Source: Nectonema munidae
Lineage: Eukaryota > Nematomorpha > Nectonematoida > Nectonematidae
Assembly (NCBI GenBank): GCA_030549495.1
Contig: JAUIRK010001047.1
Span: 62,001 to 126,000, forward strand
Direction: 5' to 3'
Length of the DNA: 64,000 bases
Shown here in pieces: positions 58,096-64,000 of this stretch (positions within the stretch are counted from its first letter, which is position 1; each line of letters starts with the position of its first letter). Under the pieces are notes generated by a model. That model was given only the letters and a program-made list of their open reading frames with translations, was not told where the DNA came from and made no database searches. The translations under genes were made by a program, and so were the position numbers.

Positions 58096-60335
58096 GACAC
58101 CAGAAGCTCTGACAAATCTTTTTTTTTTACTCGATGAAGCTGTAACATCTGAAAACAAGATCTTTACAGGATGCCGATTAGCGACGACTAGACAAGTGTT
58201 GATGTCATTCTTAGCCTATAAAAAGGACCTCAGAGAAGCTGATATGTCTAAACAATGTAAAGTTGTCAGAGAGGCAGCAAATAAAGTTGTCAAAGAAGTT
58301 TTGCGCCACTACCAAAGAGCAGGAATAAAAACTATACAAGATCACAAAATGGCTGAAAAGATTGAATCAATATTTGCAAATTATAAATCAATGATGAAAC
58401 TTAATCAAGACAAAAAACGTAAACAATGCCCCTAAGTTGTAAAGTTCAAAAGAGAACTAGAAAAAACGATGATTTTTTAGCCGCGGACAATAATGAAGGA
58501 ACTAGAAACGAAAAAAAGTAGACCAAACTTTAAGAAAGAAAGAAAGAGAGGCTCTTGAAAGTGACATCAAGTTTTTGCAATGACATCAGATAGGGCAGCA
58601 TCATACACAACTGAAGACAAAGTGTACGAATCAATTATAGCATCCAGAGACAAGAGAATGCTTCCTACTGAGAAGCATAAACAATTGTACATGGCATGAG
58701 CAATTAGAACAGATAATGAATTTAGTATGGTGAGGTCAACTGATGATTCAGATGTAGAAATCAATGAGTCCAAACGAAAACTTTGGCGAATCAACACGCG
58801 TTGATGTTCACATACCACCTGATATTCTTAGGAACGATATTGTGCAGTCTACCGCCATTCGAAACAACATTAGCTCAACTGCCCTGGCAGCCCTTGTTCA
58901 CTCACTGATAATGGCTTGCAATGATGGCGAAACTTCAGGCGTTTACCTGCACCACTCACAAGCTTACAGATACCGCATAGAAGCTGGCAAAAATATTAGC
59001 GACAAGGTACGCAAAGAATGGGTAGCACCACGTGTAAGTGCGCTTCACTGGGAAATTAAACTTATAAGCTCACTCCCTTCAAAATACACACATGTGGAAT
59101 GACTACCTGTTTTACTCTCTCGAGAAAACGGAGTCAAACTGCTAGGAGTCCCTGCTCTGCTAACGAAATCTGCAACTGGTATGGGAGAACTCATAGCTGA
59201 TGCAACGTATGATTTGCTTATAAGCTGGGACTGCAAAGATAGTGTTTGTGCTATGGTCTTTGACACCACGGCTTCAAACACAGGCAGGCTGACAGCAGGT
59301 TGCATCCGTGTACAACTTAAGCTAGATAGAGGGTTGTTGTGATTGGCTTGTCAGCACCACGTTGGTGAAATCATACTGACTCATGTTTGGGAAGCTCTTA
59401 CAATAGAAGCGTTAAAAGGGCGAGACATCAATCTGTTTATTCGTTTCAGAAAAAAATTTAAATACCTGAACTCGACGCAACTTACTTTTCTAGACTTTCC
59501 CGAAGCAGTTTCTGTGGTAGCAGAAATCACCTCAATGCTCTCTAGACAAGGCGACACCTGTTATCGGGGAGACTATAAAGAGATGCTAATTTTAGCACTT
59601 GTTTTGTTAACCAAGAATGCTGATGGCTTGAGGATACAAACTTCAGGGTCACTTCACCGTGCTCGATGGATGGCTAAATTGTATTCGATGAAAATGTTAC
59701 TACTTTCTGATCAGATTCTGCAAAACCTACCAAAAGAAGCTGTGTTTAGTACAAATCAACTTTCCAAACTTACCAGGTTTGTTCGATTTGTTCTACTTTT
59801 GTACATTCCTTGGTGATTCCAAACATCTGTGGTACCTAATTGAGGAACTTATTCAATTAGCTTTGTTTTCCAATCAATTAGAGGCTCAAGAAAAGTGCAA
59901 AATAGCTGATGCTCTTCTTGCTTGCAAAGATGACGCTGGCGATATGACTTTCAAGAGGCGATCTGGTACAGGGCATGGAAAACCAATGTTCCCAAAAAAG
60001 ATTGAAAAATAAAATTCACTGGAGCATCTCGTGGGAAGTGACAGTTGGGTTTTCTTCAAAACTCTCCACATGACCCTGGATTTTTGCAGCTTTCTCCAGA
60101 TCTTTGGCCTTTAGACAAAAGATATCGAAATGCCAAATCAACGACTGAGAATCTAAGAGTTGTTGATACTGCTGAGCGTGGAGTGAAACTTGGGAGTGAT
60201 TTCCGCTCTGCTGCTAAGATAAAAAAACGCTATCAAAACGTGCTACAGGTGGCAGAGAATGACAGAAAGCGTGTGCCAAATCAACGCAAACGACATGCTG
60301 AACCTGAAAATAAAACTTGGTTTTTGCATCTGTAG
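58096..60335 (+). pseudogene. transposase-like gene of an unclassified RNase-H-fold family
   Basis: The N-terminal part is helical (EALTNLFFLLDEAV, then KVVREAANKVVKEVLRHYQR and KMAEKIESIFANYKSMM). After several breaks come VHIPPDILRNDIVQSTAIRN, SQAYRYRIEAGKNIS, and VSALHWEIKLISSL. VFDTTASNTGRLTAGCIRVQ (59256-59315) and LACQHHVGEIILTHVWEALT (59344-59403) resemble the hAT catalytic Asp strand and the following C..H helix. Large open parts are 58764-59102 and 59343-59816. The C-terminal part KHLWYLIEELIQLALFSN lies in a third frame. About six stops or frame shifts break it. AATAAA is at 60353. I recall similar proteins of unnamed function in invertebrates but cannot name a family, and no termini were found. 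Confidence 0.55.
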
Positions 60336-60439
60336 TGCAGACTATCAAATATCAATAAATGATTCATGATTCTTACTTTGTGTTCTAAATTTATGCATCA
60401 GTCTCATAATTTGCTTGCTAATAATAAACATGTTATAAA

Positions 60440-62457
60440 TATTAGAAACATGCTAGAAAAAAAAGCCTTTTGTAAGTTTTGCAAAACTTCAAGACGTGAA
60501 ATTACACGCACAATGTAAGAAACATCAAATATATGAAAACACTAAGTGTATGGAAATTTCCTCAATCTTATTCACCTCATCGAAATATTTGAAATCTTCA
60601 AAACTCGAGGCTAGACTTGCTCTTTTCTTTTGCTGTCATTCAGCGATCCAAAATTGTGATCATCTTGTAGATCTGTGTAAAAATAGTATAGACGACAGTA
60701 AAATTGTTTCTAAAATTAAAATGCATCGTTCGAAGTGTACGAACATTATAAAAAACGTTTTTTACCCTCTTTTCCAAGAAGAATTGATTAAAGACATTGA
60801 TAACAGTAAGTATAGTTTATTGATTGACGAATCAACTGATATAAGTGTAAATAAGTTGCTAGAAGTTTCAATTGTATATTACAGTAGAAAATCCTTTGAA
60901 GTGGTGTCAACATTTCTCGTTTTGGTGGAAATAGAAGAATGTGACGCGCAATCGATTGTACAATAAAACTATTACTTACAAAACGAAGTTTAGATTTTAA
61001 TAAACTTATTGGTATTGGAACTGATAATACCATTGTTATGACTGGAATCAATAATGGAGTTTTCAACATTTTAAAAAAACAACTACCTCATTCAATACTA
61101 TCAAGATGAGTATGTCATTCAATTCAATTATCAGTATCGCGATCTCGTTCACAAAGCTTACCTCGAAACTTGGAGTTTTTGATTTCAGGAACACATAACT
61201 GGTTTTCTCACTCTACACTGAGAATGTCGAAATACAACAATTTATACAAGTCAATAATGATCGTATTCCAACTAAAATTCCAGCTTGCGACACAACTAGA
61301 TGGCTTTCAATTCAGTTAGCAATAGATCAGATTTTAAAGCAGTGGAACGAATTAAAATTGCTCCTTGGTAAGTCTAGGTATGATGAAAGATGTTTCACTT
61401 TGGAAATTCTTTTTGAAATGTACTGTGATGAAAAAAATCTGCTTTATTTACTTTTTTTGCATCCTGTCTTGTCCGGAGTGTCTCAAGTTAATAAACTTTT
61501 CCAGTCTAACGATTGTGAAAAAATGAAGCTTTTTGATGATCTGGTTTTACTTATTAAATCAATCGCAAAAAAATCATTATTCCTAAATAAAATTTGAATA
61601 TCCTCGATTTGAAGATTGAAGAGTACCTCAATCTCAATATAAACCTTACTTAGGTTAATGATTTAAAGGCAAATTTGAAGAACTTAAACAAAATGGGTCT
61701 TTGACTTTTGAAGATTCATGTTGAGTTCATTTTATCAATTAAAGAAAAGATTACCGAATAACATAGATGTTTTGAAGAAACTAAAACCAACAAAAGATGT
61801 ATCATCAATAGGCCAAGTAGCTAAGTTTTTTGGATTTGACGAAGATGATATTAACATAATTGAATATCAAGTAACTAAAATAAATTTGATCGATTGGAAG
61901 AATAAAGAAAAACTGATGAATTCTGGAAAGAAGTTTTTCAATACAAACATTCATCAGAAGAAAATCCTTTCAAAGAAATTGTCGAATGTGCTCTTTTTGC
62001 ACTATCAATACCACATTCAAATGCTGAAAATGAGAGAGTTATTTGTTTTTTGAATTACGTGAAATCGAAACTAAGAAATAAAATGAAATTGCCTCTCGTG
62101 AATGCCTTGTTAATGGTCAAGTTTAGTCTCATTCGATCAAAGACGTCTTGTTACTCATATGATATACCCAGCAAAGCCATTAATAAAATCGGCACACTTC
62201 TTAGCTATAAAAAGAACGATGAAGAAAGCCTACAAACTCACTTCGAAAAAGATGAAATGGATCTTTTTTCATTGAATTTTGATGTTTAGGTTGTTTAGTT
62301 TAAATAAAGAAATGAAAAATAAAGCTTTTTTTTCTAATATTCATAATGGATTGAGACTAAATATTTTAGATAATTTTTTCAGATATAAAAAAAAAATTTT
62401 TAGATGTTCTTTTGGACAAATTTAGGTATAAAGTCTGAAAAATAGTTGGCAACCCTG
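60440..62457 (+). mobile_element. hAT relic with BED-type finger
   Basis: It begins with a finger CKFCKTSRREITR. KYSLLIDESTDISVNKLLEV (60805-60865) holds the first catalytic Asp. GTDNTIVMTGINNGV and CDTTRWLSIQLAIDQIL follow, and the dimerisation end is ALSIPHSNAENERV with NYVKSKLRNKMKLPLVNALL (to about 62110). The right terminus is GGCAACCCTG, that is CAGGGTTGCC inverted, ending at 62457. The left terminus was not found. Several stops and frame shifts are present, so it is dead. Confidence 0.75.
60496..62289 (+). pseudogene. hAT transposase, degenerate
   Basis: Open pieces are 60496-60966, 61358-61597, 61718-62053 and 62050-62289. The Asp of DESTD, the Asp of GTDN and the RW motif are visible. 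Breaks lie near 60496 (after the zinc finger), 60966, 61090, 61597 and 62000. Confidence 0.7.
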
Positions 62458-62917
62458 TATAAAACTTATATAATTTATTATTTAAATTTACAATTTCATA
62501 AAAAAAAAAGATTCCCAAAATCGTCAAAGTCATCACACATTTTATATCACTTTCCCATCCATAGAAGTATTTCCTCAAAAAAATTTCAATAGGAAAAAAA
62601 TTTATATTTTTTTTAGTTTGTATTAAAAAATAAATATAGTAATTGAAACCATTTTAGAAATTCTAAATTGTTTTTTTAGCTTTTTATGACTACAATAATA
62701 TTTGAGCAAACAGATAATAATCATTATAAATAAATAAAGGTTATTAATAAGAGTAATAATGAGGGGCAGATCCCAAAATTATTTAGCCGTGACAAAGTGA
62801 GAACTTAAATTTTGAAAAATATTTGATAGTGTATAAAGTTTTAATTTTCTTGGTCGGAAAGGGTGGAAAAACATGGTCTAGACTACTAATTGTTAAAAAA
62901 GAACTACATTTTATTAT
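62458..62917. other. AT-rich intergenic DNA
   Basis: Nothing recognised. Confidence 0.4.
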
Positions 62918-63120
62918 ATTGAAAACGTTGAATAAATCTTTTATTTAACAAAATACTAGCAATAATATTTCGGTCACTATGACCTTCTTCAGATATATAT
63001 GACGTAAAATGAAAGCGTTGAGTCAATATTTTACGTCATATATATCTGAAGAAGGTCATAGTGACCGAAATATTATTCCTAGTATTTTGTTAAATAAAAG
63101 ATTTATTCAACGTTTTCAAT
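62918..63120. repeat. foldback: 93-bp arms, 17-bp loop
   Basis: Arm 62918-63010 and arm 63028-63120 are inverted copies with a single mismatch (GCTAGTATT against CCTAGTATT). The arm holds CTGAAGAAGGTCATAGTGAC followed by CGAAA, a small hairpin flanked by a hammerhead-like core. Confidence 0.95.
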
Positions 63121-63760
63121 TTATTTCTTTACAACTTTTATTTATGAAGACTCAGCGCTATTTTATCTACATTTTATTATATATTTGTGATGCAACATTA
63201 GTCTTAAATGTTTTATAGTATTAGATTTCACTTTTAGGATCGTTTAGGAATTTGAATGCTTTTTTTATTATTTATAGACCTTCGGACGACAGAACTCTCA
63301 TTGTCTTTTGAAAGCTCTGGTTATCGACAGCTATGTTTGCACACTAAATTCACTGATCTAGAATACTTAAGTAATACCATTTTTTATATGAAAGTGTTGC
63401 CAGATCTACGGATTTATCCGTATTTTATGAATTTTGAGGCAAAAATTGTCTACGGATATTCTACGGACGGATTTTTGACTCTTTCGGATTTTTTTACGGA
63501 TTTTTTTTCTACGATTTTTTTACGGATTTTTGCCACTAAATTTATGAATAATTTTTTTTTAATGCAAAAAAGAGCTTATTAAACTTTTCGTTGCCAGGCA
63601 TTAAGCTGTCACTATTCAATTCAATTTATTATGAAAAATAGTGAAAAATATGGAAGTTTCACTTTAGTGTGTATACACTATGTATAGATAATGAGAGAAG
63701 AACGTTGATATATATATAAGAAAAATTGTATCACGAAGAGAAACAATATTCGATGATAAA
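63121..63760. other. AT-rich DNA with ACGGATTT-rich tract
   Basis: AGTGTTGCCAGATC at 63392 looks like one terminus of a hAT element. It is followed by many copies of ACGGAT to 63530. No partner terminus was found. Confidence 0.4.
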
Positions 63761-63761
63761 T

Positions 63762-64000
63762 AGATGGAGTTGAAATTTTAGGTGACTTGTGAAAGATGAC
63801 GAAACAATAGTTTTTTGAAATCTGACATGGAAGTCATAATTCTTATGGATTTTGGAAGTTTGTTAAACATAGATGCTGCCTGAGATGCGTAGTTTTTTTA
63901 GAGTAAGATTTCTGGCTCGAGATGGGGGTATTTGTTGAACTTGTTGATTGTGAAGGTCTTGTTTATGTTGATCTGTGTGTCTTTGAAAACTGGTATAAGG
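63762..64000 (-). mobile_element. LINE 3' fragment, runs off the window
   Basis: On the minus strand the end of a LINE RT ORF is readable: a basic segment RARNLTLKKLRIS, then after a frame change ASMFNKLPKSIRIMTSMSDF followed by KKLLFRHL. The WNxLPxxIRxxxSxxxFKxxL motif closes the RT proteins of CR1/Jockey-type LINEs. The 5' part would lie beyond 64000. Confidence 0.6.

Overview
The window is AT-rich, gene-poor, transposon-dense nuclear DNA from an animal. Three host genes can be recognised: TAF6, arginase and ribosomal protein L7. Arginase and L7 have GT..AG introns with AATAAA signals. The transposon mix (piggyBac, several hAT families, Tigger/pogo, Jockey/CR1/R1-like LINEs and a tRNA-type SINE) suggests an invertebrate. 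An arthropod, perhaps a copepod-like crustacean, is only a guess.

Layout. 1-3.2 kb: a possible terminal exon of an unknown gene, a LINE fragment, a dispersed repeat and a small GC-rich island. 3.2-5.9 kb: piggyBac relic PB1. 5.9-7.9 kb: the 5' part of a LINE, cut at a TTAA-like site by piggyBac PB2 (7912-10991). 11-25 kb: a ZBED-type hAT relic, exons of an RPL7 gene on the minus strand, a SINE, a Tigger relic and an R1/Jockey-like LINE carrying its own hAT insertion. At 24967-25086 lies a second copy of the PB2 right end, and directly after it the RT part of what looks like the same LINE that stops at 7.9 kb. So 7912-25086 behaves like a 17-kb piggyBac-bounded segment inside one LINE, and it holds part of RPL7. 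25.9-30.1 kb: Tigger and piggyBac relics, with a well-delimited hAT element (8-bp target duplication).

Host core, 30.7-50.8 kb. Intronless TAF6 (30708-32348, plus) converges on a seven-exon arginase gene (32435-50769, minus). The two stop codons are 86 bp apart and the two poly(A) signals sit back to back as AATAAACTTTATT. The arginase model is 999 nt, in frame, and keeps every metal ligand. Apart from a 54-bp intron, each arginase intron is filled with transposons (piggyBac, hAT, Tigger, SINEs, a pogo-type MITE).

50.8-64 kb: three minisatellite-like arrays, an old RT/RNase H retroelement fossil, a degenerate transposase-like gene of an uncertain RNase-H-fold family, a BED-type hAT relic, a near-perfect 93-bp foldback, and the 3' end of another LINE at the window edge.

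TAF6 acts in TFIID, arginase in urea/ornithine metabolism, and RPL7 in the large ribosomal subunit. They do not form a pathway. Their closeness reflects local gene order, or in the case of RPL7 possibly transposon-mediated movement.
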